Shown here one piece after another: positions 24,748-34,130 of a DNA stretch of 64,000 bases. The notes under the pieces are model-generated. The model worked only from the letters and a program-made list of their open reading frames with translations, was not told the DNA's origin and made no database searches. Positions within the stretch are counted from its first letter, which is position 1. Every line of letters begins with the position of its first letter. The position numbers were made by a program, and so were the translations under genes. This DNA is from Oscillospiraceae bacterium (lineage in GTDB: Bacteria > Bacillota > Clostridia > Oscillospirales > Acutalibacteraceae), in assembly GCA_015065975.1 (NCBI GenBank), contig SVPG01000001.1, positions 1 to 64,000 of the forward strand, in the 5' to 3' direction.

Positions 24748-27700
24748 TTATCTGGGTATCTGGTTGTAATTGTACATCTGCGGACCGGGGACGACCTCAA
24801 ACGCATCGGAGCTGCTGAAGCTGTAAGCGCTCCACGCTGCAAGGGTGTCATAAAGCACGCCCTTGGGCGGTTCGATCTCGCCTCTCTGCTGCTGTCTGAG
24901 CAGGTCGTATGCAATCTTCATCGCAGGTGCAAGAGCCGTAAGCTCGTCCTGAAGCGAGAAGAGACTTGCAAGCTTTGCTTCGGGGAGAAGCTCCTGTGCA
25001 AAGAAGATGTATTCCTGATATGCAGGTATGTACATACCCTCGTCGAGCGGCATTGAGCACAGGACGGGGAAATGTGTATTTGACTTGTAGTGGATCCTGT
25101 TGTGATCCTCAACGATCTCAACCGTTCTTGCAACGTCCTTTTCGGTAACGTCACGCATGGTTCTGCTGCTCTGAGCGATGAGATCACACAGCGTCCACGC
25201 AAATGAGCGCAGGGTGGTTATCTGCTCACGCGAGCGGATAATTCCGTAATGAAGCTCGCACTCGACATCATCGTTTGCCTTGAACATCATTTCGGGAACG
25301 TGGAACACCTTTGTTACATAGTGAGCCGCTTCGCGAAGGGAGCTGCTTACCTGCGGGTTGATCTCCTCCATGACGAAGGAAAGCTTCTTTTCAAGATATC
25401 CGCGCTCAACGGGCTGGAGCTGAATGTCGGGGCGCTGGAATGTGGCCAGCGGCTTGTCGGCAACGGCAGTCTTTACGGGAGCCGCAAAATCGACAGCATC
25501 GCCAAACTCCATAACGCTTCTGAACTCGTCGGCAACATTCGCGGAAGAAGCACTCTTCTTCTCCTCAAATGCGTCCTCATATTTACCCTCGTAACTCTTT
25601 GCAGCCTTTCTCGAATGCTTTACAAACTCGTTGTTGAGATCCTTGTAATAAAGCTGTTTGAGCACAGACTGTGACGGAATGAGGCGCGAGCGGCGGACGA
25701 AGTAGCGCTCGACCATCTCAACGGGATCAAGATACGAATACTTGACAAACTTGATGAAATAAAGCAGCGGCCAGTTGCCCTCCGCAAGGTCGACATCGCC
25801 GATAGCGTCTGCAAACGCGGCGAGCATTCTCTCCTGGGTTGCACGGTCGAAGCTTCTGAACATCATACCGAGTGACTGTGCGTCGACGTCGACGTCCTCG
25901 CCCGGAGAGGGAAGCCATGCGCTCTGGTTTATCTCATAATTGAATGTGACATCGGGCAGAGCCTTAACAAGATGGCGTCTTACCTGACCGAGAGCGTATC
26001 TTCTGCCGAACTGATGGAATATCATCGTCAGAACGTGCATCGCAACCTCGACCTTTGAATCGAGTATTGTCAGGTGATGGTTTGCGAGCATCTCCTCGGA
26101 GAATCTCTTTATCGCCTCAAGACGCTTTGCAAAATCGGTTGCCGTTGCACAGTTGAGCCATACGGCATTCGCATTCTCGCCGTATATCTGTTCAAGGACG
26201 GTTTCTCTGATGTGAGCCGCTGTCGGCGTCTCATACTTGATGTCACCGCAGATATGCTGAATAGCCTGAATGGTAAGCCAGCAAAGGGTCTTTCCGCCCT
26301 TGACCGCCATCTGAGCCGCCTCAGCGATATGCTCCATCGGGTTTGGCTGTTCTCTTCCGCGCACGGGCGGGAAAACAGCGTCAAACGAGACATAGGTTTC
26401 ATCGGCAACCGCCATGAACGCGTTCTGAGGAACTGTGTAATCGGTGTCGCCGTTTGTCTCGGAATAGAGTCTGAGTATTGTGTACACAGCCTCCTGAATC
26501 GTATACTCTTCCTCGTTTATGCAGGCAACCTCATCGGTCGTCTTTGCCTTGACGAGCTCGTCGGGCATTGTGTCGATATTGAGCGGAAGCACCGATCTGA
26601 GCACCTGACGGCGTGAAACAGAATCTCCGAGCAGGATATAGTTCTCATCATTGACCCTTTCGAAGGTTCTGTCCTGTGCGTGATAGATGAACACATCGGG
26701 TGCAAAGGGATGCTCGAACTCATCACCGTTGATGACCAGTGTGCAGTTGTATCTCGAGGAGAATTCGAGCAGCTTCTTGACCGCTGCAAAATCATAGAAA
26801 TCGATATAGACGATCTCTCTGCACGGGACGGAGATAATGAGATCGCGTCCGAGCGAAAGCTCCTCTATAAGCTCCGGCATACAGAGCATATACGATGCGA
26901 GATTGTGCTGGATATAACGGAAGGATGTGCACTCGCTCGATGCGAAGGAATACTTCGGTCTCATACCGACGTTCTTCATATTCTTCTCCGCAGCGTCCCA
27001 GACGTCGTCATATCTGACGCACCATTCTTCCTCGACGCATCTCTTCTCGAGATAGAGATAACCCATCTGAGTCTCGATTATGACAAACTGGAGAAGTCCC
27101 GGCTCACCCTCACGGCAGACCATCTTCTCGATGCCCTCGTAATAGCGGTTGTCACTGACCTCGATAAGGAGGTTTCCTCTGACAGCCTCAAAGTTGTGAT
27201 GGGTGAATCCTACCTGCTCGAGTGTGCGGTAGAAGGGATAATGCTCGTTTGCGTAAAGGTTTGCCTTGCCGAGATTGCTCTCGAACGGAATACGGCGATA
27301 GCTCGGCTCACGTCTGAGAGGCGGATCCTTGAGGATATCCTTGCTTCTCAGGTATGACGAGAATTCATACTCGGGAGAATCATCGTAAAGCGTTGCGCAA
27401 AGTGCCGAAAGGAAATCTCTGAATATCTCCTCGTCGGCTGTCTCGGAAAGTCTGTAAACATACTCATTGTGAGCAAAATCAAGCAGCTTTCTCTTGACTG
27501 CGGGGCTTGCCTTTGATGCAAACATGAACAGCTTTGCCTTCATTGAGGCATCTGTACCCGAAAGGGTGTTGTTCGCAAACTGTGCCATGGCAGCAGCTTC
27601 CTTCGGTGCTGCGCCGGGGTATATCTTCATGAATTCGGAGAAGAGCTCGGAATTTGAAAGCTCCTCCTCGGAGGTATTCTGATGGATATAGAGCAGAGTT

Positions 27701-30063
27701 CCCATAACGCCCGTGCGAATTGCCTTCTCCTCGTCGGAAAGCTTCTCGCTTCTCTGGCGCTGTACGGGCTTCTTTGCGGTTCTCTGCTGTCTGAGCTTGC
27801 CGAGGTCGACGGGCTTCGGAATGAAGTCCTCGATGGGTTTCTGCGGTGCAGGCATCTCAGGTGCGGCAGGCTGCACGGGCTCCGGCGGCTGTTCGAAGGT
27901 CGTCTCGGGCTGTGCGGGAATCTCCTGTACCTGCGGCTGATCTATCGCCGTGATATCGAGCGGCGTCTCGTCGATCTGAAGGGACGACATATCTACCTGA
28001 CCGAAGGAATAGACCTTGTTTGTGTTCTCAGTCTGAGCCTCGGTCTGCTGCGGCTCGGCGTTCTCTTCACGGACGGGCTCGTCCTGTACTGCCTGCTCGC
28101 GGACCTCTTCGACCGCTGTTTCTTCCTGAGCCTGCGTATGCGACTCGACAAAGACTACCTGCGGCTCAATTCCGAGCTGCTCGAGCTCTTCATCGGAGAG
28201 GAATTTGCCCGCGCAAAGATCGGCAATTCTCTGAGTGAAGCGATCCTGCTCATTCTTTCTGAATATTCCCGAAAGCTGATTGCGCAGAAGTCTTTCTGTG
28301 GTCTGTGCTCCGTGCTTCTTGTAAAGCAGCTTGAAGCCCAGCTTTACCATAAAGAGCTTGTCGCCGAGATGTGCCTCTCTTGCGGTGAGCTCGATGGCCT
28401 TTTTACCGTTTTCCTCTTCCCACTTTGCCGTTGCGGCATCGATAAGCTCGGCGGCCTTGACATCGTCAACTCCGGGATAAAGAGCCGAAATATCTTCATA
28501 GAACTTCGATATTTCGAGCTTGCCCTTGAACTCCCTTGTGTATATCTTGAGCAGATGAATAAGCATCGCGCCCTCGATATCCTCAGCCGAAGCACGCGGC
28601 TCGTCAAAGCTGAGCGGATAAAGCACGCCCTCGCGGCTCTCCGCAAAACGGACGCTGTCCCACACAAAGGAGGGCAGAAGCGAGAAGTCGGAATAATCGA
28701 TCTCTCTTCCCGTATAATCGGCATTTTCAATATCGAACTGCGGCGGATATATCACCTTTGTTATATCGCTTGCAGGTTTGATCTGGCTCCATCTGAGGGT
28801 CGGGACTCTCGAGAAGTTGCTGCCCGAGATATTCTTGTCGGCATAGTCCGCCTCGGACGAATCAAAGCAATCGGGATACTTTATCTTTCTTATATCGAGA
28901 GCTCCTGCGATGACCTTTGCGTCAAAGCTCTCCGCTCTCGAAAAATCACTGCCCGAAATATCCCTTCCGGAATAATCGGCTGCGGAAAAATCAAAGGTCG
29001 ACGGATAGATGATTCCTTTGATCGAGGCTGCGTCCTTGATATGCTCCCATCTGAGCGATGTGCATAGCGAGAAATCACTGCCCGAAATGTCTTTGTCGGC
29101 AAAATCCGCCTTCTCGCAGTCAAACGAAGCGGGATATCTGATTCCCGAGATGTCTGCGGCATCGGCGATATTCTCAAACGACATCGACTGAACGAGTGAG
29201 AAATCACTTCCCGAGATATTTCTGTTTGTGAAATTTGCGTTCTCTATGTCAAAGGTTGCGGGATATTTTACAGCAACGATATCCTCTGCACCCTCGATAT
29301 GCTTCCATTTGAGAGCATAGACTGCGGAGAAATCACAGCTTCTCAGACCGCGTCCGAAGAAGACCGCATCGTCTATATCAAAGCTTGCGGGGAATACCAC
29401 ACCCGAGATATCGGAAGCCTTTTCGATATGGCTCCAGCGCAGACCCTCGACACGGGAGAAATCCGAGAAATCGATGGCTCTTCCCTCATAATCGACGAAC
29501 GAGGTGTCGAAGCCTGCGGGATATTTGATACCGTAAATATCGGTAGCTTCCATTATCTCATAGGGATCGAGATCGTCCCTGTCGCTGAGATCGGCAAAAG
29601 CCAGCGATACGGGAACATCCGATCTTCTCCTCAGCCGCTCCTTCGGAACCTTTGCCTCCTCGGGAACAGACTGCATCGGTCTGATAACGGGAGCACCCTT
29701 CTGGGTCTCGTCCTCCTGCGCTTTCTCCTCAGCCTTCTCCTCCGTCTTTTCGGCATCGACCGAAGCTATGGCCTGCTGACGGCGTTTCCACCATCTGTTT
29801 CTTACCTCGGAGGGCTGCTGCGGCAGGTTTGCTGCGGCAGACGGTGCTTCATCGGCGGCACCGAATATGCCCGCAATATTATCCACTTCACCCGCAACGT
29901 CCGTTGTATCGTTCTTTTGCTGAAGCTGATTTGTGTTCGCGGAATCGGGAGTATAGGACAATACCGGTTTGATATCGCCCGTTTCCTGCAGAGCGGAAGG
30001 AATGTCGTCCTTCGGCATTACCTGCTTTTTGCGCTGATTCCTGTTGCGTTTAAATATCGCCAT
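24748..30063 (-). CDS. Giant repeat-containing cytoplasmic protein, function unknown
   Basis: A 1771-residue protein with no signal peptide or membrane helix, not recognised as a known family. Residues 1-150 are basic and low-complexity. About 166-490 hold seven full and one partial 43-residue repeats. About 498-540 and about 777-820 resemble each other (LLKIYTREF...FYEDISALYPG and LLYIHQNTS...FSEFMKIYPG), suggesting duplicated alpha-helical modules. A Pro/Gln/Glu-rich linker separates them. Residues from about 830 to the end form a long alpha/beta and helical region with no motif I can name. ATG at 30063 follows GAGGAGA by ten bases, 45 bases after the PP2C gene in the same direction, so the two are probably an operon. 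A scaffold or phosphatase client role is possible but unproven. Confidence 0.8.
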   Translation of the reverse strand: MAIFKRNRNQRKKQVMPKDDIPSALQETGDIKPVLSYTPDSANTNQLQQKNDTTDVAGEVDNIAGIFGAADEAPSAAANLPQQPSEVRNRWWKRRQQAIASVDAEKTEEKAEEKAQEDETQKGAPVIRPMQSVPEEAKVPKERLRRRSDVPVSLAFADLSDRDDLDPYEIMEATDIYGIKYPAGFDTSFVDYEGRAIDFSDFSRVEGLRWSHIEKASDISGVVFPASFDIDDAVFFGRGLRSCDFSAVYALKWKHIEGAEDIVAVKYPATFDIENANFTNRNISGSDFSLVQSMSFENIADAADISGIRYPASFDCEKADFADKDISGSDFSLCTSLRWEHIKDAASIKGIIYPSTFDFSAADYSGRDISGSDFSRAESFDAKVIAGALDIRKIKYPDCFDSSEADYADKNISGSNFSRVPTLRWSQIKPASDITKVIYPPQFDIENADYTGREIDYSDFSLLPSFVWDSVRFAESREGVLYPLSFDEPRASAEDIEGAMLIHLLKIYTREFKGKLEISKFYEDISALYPGVDDVKAAELIDAATAKWEEENGKKAIELTAREAHLGDKLFMVKLGFKLLYKKHGAQTTERLLRNQLSGIFRKNEQDRFTQRIADLCAGKFLSDEELEQLGIEPQVVFVESHTQAQEETAVEEVREQAVQDEPVREENAEPQQTEAQTENTNKVYSFGQVDMSSLQIDETPLDITAIDQPQVQEIPAQPETTFEQPPEPVQPAAPEMPAPQKPIEDFIPKPVDLGKLRQQRTAKKPVQRQRSEKLSDEEKAIRTGVMGTLLYIHQNTSEEELSNSELFSEFMKIYPGAAPKEAAAMAQFANNTLSGTDASMKAKLFMFASKASPAVKRKLLDFAHNEYVYRLSETADEEIFRDFLSALCATLYDDSPEYEFSSYLRSKDILKDPPLRREPSYRRIPFESNLGKANLYANEHYPFYRTLEQVGFTHHNFEAVRGNLLIEVSDNRYYEGIEKMVCREGEPGLLQFVIIETQMGYLYLEKRCVEEEWCVRYDDVWDAAEKNMKNVGMRPKYSFASSECTSFRYIQHNLASYMLCMPELIEELSLGRDLIISVPCREIVYIDFYDFAAVKKLLEFSSRYNCTLVINGDEFEHPFAPDVFIYHAQDRTFERVNDENYILLGDSVSRRQVLRSVLPLNIDTMPDELVKAKTTDEVACINEEEYTIQEAVYTILRLYSETNGDTDYTVPQNAFMAVADETYVSFDAVFPPVRGREQPNPMEHIAEAAQMAVKGGKTLCWLTIQAIQHICGDIKYETPTAAHIRETVLEQIYGENANAVWLNCATATDFAKRLEAIKRFSEEMLANHHLTILDSKVEVAMHVLTMIFHQFGRRYALGQVRRHLVKALPDVTFNYEINQSAWLPSPGEDVDVDAQSLGMMFRSFDRATQERMLAAFADAIGDVDLAEGNWPLLYFIKFVKYSYLDPVEMVERYFVRRSRLIPSQSVLKQLYYKDLNNEFVKHSRKAAKSYEGKYEDAFEEKKSASSANVADEFRSVMEFGDAVDFAAPVKTAVADKPLATFQRPDIQLQPVERGYLEKKLSFVMEEINPQVSSSLREAAHYVTKVFHVPEMMFKANDDVECELHYGIIRSREQITTLRSFAWTLCDLIAQSSRTMRDVTEKDVARTVEIVEDHNRIHYKSNTHFPVLCSMPLDEGMYIPAYQEYIFFAQELLPEAKLASLFSLQDELTALAPAMKIAYDLLRQQQRGEIEPPKGVLYDTLAAWSAYSFSSSDAFEVVPGPQMYNYNQIPR
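28594..29568 (-). repeat. Coding array of 43-residue repeats with pentapeptide-like cores
   Basis: Eight in-frame units of about 129 bases inside the giant gene. The unit consensus is roughly W-x-H-I-x-x-A-x-D-I-x-G-I-x-Y-P-x-x-F-D, then A-D-Y-x-G-R-D-I-S-G-S-D-F-S. The second half (for example ADYSGRDISGSDFSR) scans as three pentapeptide-repeat-like steps. Units differ at DNA level, so the array is old rather than a recent slippage. Confidence 0.85.
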
Positions 30064-30108
30064 GTCAGTTCATTCTCTCCTCAAAGTCTTATCAAAGCCT
30101 GTCTGATT

Positions 30109-31512
30109 TTAGCCTCTGACTCTAACGGTGCACGATTCTTCCCATCCGCCGTTAGCCGGATCGCCGACCGATGCGGTTATCTTTACTCCGTCGGTCTTTT
30201 TAAGAGCCTTTACCACTCCGTAAGCATCGACCGACACCTTCTCGGGATCGCTCGATTTCCAGATTATCGCGGTGGACGGGATATCTGACGGGTAAAGTTC
30301 AACAGATATCGTATATGTCTTTCCGACCTTCATGGTGAAGTCCGATACACTCAGCGACATCGATTCGACAACTATCGGCTCGGTGGTCGCCGTCGGATAT
30401 GTTGTGGTCGGATAAAGGGTCGTGGTGGTGCTTCCTGAGGAGTCATCGTCGGGAAGCTCGACGTCGGAACCCGATACATCAGACCCCGATACGTCAGAGC
30501 CGCTGACAAGCTGCTGTGTCGGTACTGTGGTCGGCACCGTCGACGCCTGCGTCGCTCCGAAATCGGACGCATTGTAACCGACGAAGCCCGTATCGTCCTT
30601 GCTCATTCCGCCGCCCATTATGTAACCGAACAGTCCGCCGACGAGCGAGCCTGCAATAAATATCAGACAACCGAGAGCAACAAGTATCATATTCTGTGTG
30701 AGATGGAATCCCGGCTCAACAACGTCAACAACCACACAGCTTATATTATCGGCGCTGTCTTCCTTGAGCGCCATATTCATAAGCTCGTTTGTATGACCGA
30801 AGGGATCCTTTCTCTTCGAGAGACAATCGGCTATATCCTCTTCATCGACATAATCGGTAAGTCCGTCCGAACAGACAAGGAACTTGTCACCCTTCTTGAC
30901 CTTGAAGGGTTTTGCTCTGTAAGGCTCAAGACTTCCCTCGTCGTCCGACATTCCGAGATATTTTGTGAGACCGCCGTTTCTTGTACCTTCCTCGGTCAGA
31001 ACGATGGCTCTTTCACCGTTTGCCTGGACATGGTCTCTCGAAAGTCTTATGAGCTGCTTGTCCCTGTAAAGATATATACGGCTGTCGCCCGCGTTGTAGG
31101 CATGAGCCACACCGTTTTCTATAACGAGCAGCGCGAGTGTGGAAGCCGTTCTGACTCCGCCCGTCTCTCTTATCTGCTCTCTGATCGCATCGTTTGCATT
31201 CTGTATGTAATCAAGAACTATTTCATCGGTATCGCGTCCCGTGTCGAAGGATACTCTGTCTGTAACATCGTCGAGCATCTTCGCCGCAAGCAGAGACGCA
31301 AAGGAACCTGTATTGTTCCTTCCCATACCGTCGAGAACAGCAAAGCAGTTGACGTCGGCACTCTCGCCCGTCTTGATCGCAAAATCCTGCCTTATTGTTT
31401 TCGGTGTAATGAAATCGCCGTTAAAATAGACGTTATCCTCATTGTAACCGCGTGCATTACCTACCTGTGACTCGGCTGCCGCTCTGACTATAAGCTTGTT
31501 AACAGCACTCAT
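30109..31512 (-). CDS. Transmembrane PP2C-type Ser/Thr phosphatase with extracellular Big2 domain
   Basis: A 467-residue protein. Residues from about 10 to 255 form a cytoplasmic PP2C phosphatase domain with metal-ligand motifs: GNARGYNEDN, AVLDGMGRN, TLALLVIENGVAHAYNAGDS, VCSDGLTDYV and SADNISCVVV. A transmembrane helix follows (about 265-290), then a Ser/Thr/Pro linker with three tandem SGSDV steps and a C-terminal Ig-like Big2 domain outside the cell (SLSVSDFTMKVGKTYTISVE, AIIWKSSDPEKVSVDAYGVV). Usual partners are Hanks-type kinases, but none is in the window. Start at ATG 31512; ATG 31524 is an alternative. Located upstream of the giant repeat protein and divergent from the LuxR-type gene. 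Confidence 0.9.
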   Translation of the reverse strand: MSAVNKLIVRAAAESQVGNARGYNEDNVYFNGDFITPKTIRQDFAIKTGESADVNCFAVLDGMGRNNTGSFASLLAAKMLDDVTDRVSFDTGRDTDEIVLDYIQNANDAIREQIRETGGVRTASTLALLVIENGVAHAYNAGDSRIYLYRDKQLIRLSRDHVQANGERAIVLTEEGTRNGGLTKYLGMSDDEGSLEPYRAKPFKVKKGDKFLVCSDGLTDYVDEEDIADCLSKRKDPFGHTNELMNMALKEDSADNISCVVVDVVEPGFHLTQNMILVALGCLIFIAGSLVGGLFGYIMGGGMSKDDTGFVGYNASDFGATQASTVPTTVPTQQLVSGSDVSGSDVSGSDVELPDDDSSGSTTTTLYPTTTYPTATTEPIVVESMSLSVSDFTMKVGKTYTISVELYPSDIPSTAIIWKSSDPEKVSVDAYGVVKALKKTDGVKITASVGDPANGGWEESCTVRVRG

Positions 31513-31717
31513 ATATACGACCATACCTTTCTCTCTTGCAAAAAAGCGCAAACTGCTAACATACATAATAACACAAGCCGCTCGAAATAAGTATATATAA
31601 TACATTATATTTACGAATTTTTAATATTTTAAGCTGATTTTTCCTGTTTTTCCCGATAAAAAAGGGGATACAAAGCCTCCCGGGAAGCCTCATACCCGCC
31701 CTCATGCCGCACAGCAG

Positions 31718-31746
31718 TTGAAACATCGATAAAAATGTGATAAAAT
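31718..31746 (+). promoter_or_regulatory. Promoter of the membrane LuxR-type gene
   Basis: TTGAAA (31718-31723), 17-bp spacer, TAAAAT (31741-31746) with a TGA extension. Transcription would start near 31753, leaving almost no leader before the ATG at 31762. Confidence 0.7.
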
Positions 31747-31761
31747 GAACGCAGCAACGAT

Positions 31762-33579
31762 ATGAAAGGAGTCGTCCGACACCGATCGGCATCCGATATC
31801 ATGATAAAAAAACTAAAGCTTTCAACATTCGAGGGAGCCCTGCGCGTCGGCGGCTTCATCGGCTGGTATTTTACCGTAATGTACATATGTGAGCACAGTC
31901 TGCACTACTATCAGGATCACAGCCTCCTGCTGTCGGTCAATCAGACCTTCCTCACGTCATGCATCATAACGCTTGCGGTGCTTGTCGCCCTGCTTTCAGC
32001 CTTTGACATCGAAGGTATTCTGAGCAACAAGCTCCTGCGGTGGCTGCCGGGAATATTCATGGCCGAGAGCGGCATCGCTCTGTCGCTCGCAACCTTCGCA
32101 ACCATGACGGTCTTTTCCTCTATCGCAGGTGTTGCGTTTGCTTTCGGTGCGGTGGCTATAATATCCTGTCTTCTGAAGGTAAAGGTCGGTCAGCGTCTTT
32201 TTTCCGTAGCGCTCGGTCTTGCAATCGGCGGAGTCATACGGATAATCGCCTCGCTTCTCCTCTCTTCCGCAGGTCATGTTCTCACCATCGTCGTGGCAGT
32301 CATAGTCGGTCTCATCGCCGCCGTCACCGTTCATTCGGACGGTTACTCGCGTCAGAGTGCGACACTTGTCAGTCTCGCCGAAGCAAACTTTTCTACCCTC
32401 GCAAAAAACATTCCCGCAGGCTACATCTCAATATTCTTCTGTGTCGCTGCTTTCTATTTTTCGCACACACACGTCGAAGCAGCCATATCCACACGCCTGC
32501 CTCACACCTATGAGATATACGAATACGTCTCGTTTGCAGGTTTTATAATCGCAGCCGCCGCAATCTCGGTGCTCTTCAAATTCCAGCATATGCCGCTCAT
32601 TTTCGCATACGGCACAGCGCTTACCGCCGCGGCATCATGTCTCATCGGTCTTCCGAACATCACAGCGTCGGAAACCACGGTTTTTGCTCTGCTGTTCTTT
32701 ATGGGACTTGCCTGCTTCAAGACAGCGATACTCCTTTATATAATCGTCTTTTCACTCGACCGCCCGCACCCGCTGTTCTATGCAACCTTCGGCTATGCCG
32801 TCACAACCCTTGCAGAGCTTGTCGGCTCGGCGCTGAGTTCAAGAATAAATATCGACAGCACAGCTTACCCAGTCATTCTTCTTATCCTTTCGCCCATCGG
32901 CGGCTGGCTCATACACCGTTCCATGAAAAAGGCGGGATTCACCGACAAAAAACTCGAACACCGCCGTATTCTGCGCGATCAGATAAGACAAAGATGCGCT
33001 CAGCTCGAAATGTCTGAACGCGAGGGAACGATGATCGAAAACATCGTCCTCGAAAAGTGCGATATCGAAGACCTCTCCCAGAGAATGCTCTTCTCCAAAA
33101 ACACAGTAAAGGTTCTTCTGCGGGCACCTTATGAAAAGCTCGGTCTGAGCGACGAAGGCGAAGTTCGCTCCTACTTCGAGGAGCTTGCCGATCAGGTCGA
33201 ACTCGATGCCGAGAAGGAGCGCGAAAAGATCGCCGCCGAGCGCAAGGCTCTGCGCGATGAAGAGCGCCGTCTCAGAAACGAAGAGCGTGACCGTCACGAA
33301 GAGGAGCTTCGCAGACGTTTCCTCGAAAAGCACGCCGCAGCTCAGGCGGAAGCCGACGAGAAGGAAAACTCCGAAATCTCGCAGGATATCACCATTTTCG
33401 GTGAGGACGAGGCTCCTGCAGCCGGGCTCGAAGAGGTAACTGAAGATGTTTCCGAAACCGAAGAGGAGGTCGTTTCCGAGCCTGTCGAGGATGAGCCCGA
33501 AACCTCTCCCGACAGCAGCGAAACACCGCCGCAGGAGACAGAAGAGGACGTATCCTCCGACGATTCCGAAGAAAAATAA
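31762..33579 (+). CDS. Membrane-embedded LuxR-type transcription regulator with coiled coil and acidic tail
   Basis: A 605-residue protein joining a polytopic membrane region of ten to twelve helices (about residues 20-390) to a LuxR-type helix-turn-helix at about 413-478. The latter shows LEMSEREGTMIENIVLEKCD, LSQRMLFSKNTVKVLLR and YEKLGLSDEGEVRSYFEEL, equivalent to the usual L-S-x-R-E, I-A-x-x-L-x-I-S-x-x-T-V-K and Y-x-K-L-x-V pattern. A highly charged coiled coil (about 478-535) and a Glu/Asp/Ser/Pro tail (to 605) follow, which is unusual. Such MFS-like LuxR proteins occur in Eggerthella and some Clostridia, with unknown ligands. The start is uncertain: ATG 31762 lacks a ribosome site; ATG 31801 would give a tidy MIKKLKLS terminus. 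Confidence 0.82.
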   Translation: MKGVVRHRSASDIMIKKLKLSTFEGALRVGGFIGWYFTVMYICEHSLHYYQDHSLLLSVNQTFLTSCIITLAVLVALLSAFDIEGILSNKLLRWLPGIFMAESGIALSLATFATMTVFSSIAGVAFAFGAVAIISCLLKVKVGQRLFSVALGLAIGGVIRIIASLLLSSAGHVLTIVVAVIVGLIAAVTVHSDGYSRQSATLVSLAEANFSTLAKNIPAGYISIFFCVAAFYFSHTHVEAAISTRLPHTYEIYEYVSFAGFIIAAAAISVLFKFQHMPLIFAYGTALTAAASCLIGLPNITASETTVFALLFFMGLACFKTAILLYIIVFSLDRPHPLFYATFGYAVTTLAELVGSALSSRINIDSTAYPVILLILSPIGGWLIHRSMKKAGFTDKKLEHRRILRDQIRQRCAQLEMSEREGTMIENIVLEKCDIEDLSQRMLFSKNTVKVLLRAPYEKLGLSDEGEVRSYFEELADQVELDAEKEREKIAAERKALRDEERRLRNEERDRHEEELRRRFLEKHAAAQAEADEKENSEISQDITIFGEDEAPAAGLEEVTEDVSETEEEVVSEPVEDEPETSPDSSETPPQETEEDVSSDDSEEK

Positions 33580-33590
33580 TGCATCACAAA

Positions 33591-33617
33591 AGCAGTATCA
33601 CATTGCGTGATACTGCT
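33591..33617 (+). terminator. Terminator after the LuxR-type gene
   Basis: AGCAGTATCAC pairs with GTGATACTGCT and T-rich sequence follows. Confidence 0.9.
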
Positions 33618-33679
33618 TTTTTATTTGCCGATAATATTTTCCCTCTTCCTGCAAATAATGGAAACGAGGTGATGTAAGA

Positions 33680-34117
33680 ATGGCGTGCTGTGTGCAGCAA
33701 AAGTGCTCAAAAAAGCTTATCGGACTGATTCGTATAATCTCGGTTTCCTGCGCATTATTATGCATAGGTCTGTGCGTTGCGACCGCAATATTCATCGATA
33801 CCGCAGCGGCTTCTCTTCCGCTTGCAGCGTCTCTTTTCTTTATATGGCTCGGTGTACGCTACGCTCCGATTTATTACAGAAATCTAAGCTACACCCGCGC
33901 GCGGTCCTTCTTTCAGATCGAACGCGGTGTTTTCTGGCACAAACACATTCTCATTCCAAACAGCAAAATACAGTACGCAGACCTTCGCCGCAGTCCCATC
34001 GAACGAATCACGGGAACAAGCACGATCGTATTCTTTACGCCCGGAGGTAAAATAACCCTTCCCGGGCTCGAACCGGACGATGCTAAGAGGCTCATAAAGC
34101 TGCTTTCACAGCAATAA
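33680..34117 (+). CDS. Bacterial PH-like (bPH2) membrane protein, YdbS type
   Basis: A 145-residue protein with two hydrophobic segments near the N-terminus (about residues 14-36 and 43-62) and one bPH2 domain (about 70-145; YTRARSFFQIERGVFWHKHI, IPNSKIQYADLRRSPIERIT). YdbS and YdbT form pairs in Bacillus, whose role in membrane or lantibiotic resistance is only partly known. GAGGTGATG precedes the ATG. The larger YdbT-like partner follows after 13 bases, so they are an operon. Confidence 0.82.
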   Translation: MACCVQQKCSKKLIGLIRIISVSCALLCIGLCVATAIFIDTAAASLPLAASLFFIWLGVRYAPIYYRNLSYTRARSFFQIERGVFWHKHILIPNSKIQYADLRRSPIERITGTSTIVFFTPGGKITLPGLEPDDAKRLIKLLSQQ

Positions 34118-34130
34118 GAGGTGGTACAAA

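Noticed and set aside
27682-29067. Open frame on the + strand (461 codons)
   Set aside because: Antisense to the giant repeat gene, which has clear repeats, start and ribosome site.
28594-29568. CRISPR-like or tandem DNA repeat
   Set aside because: Periodicity of 129 bases is in frame and conserved at protein, not DNA level.
31589-31602. Fifth copy of the AT-rich 20-bp repeat
   Set aside because: Only the TATATATAAT part matches; the GGTATAGAG half is missing.
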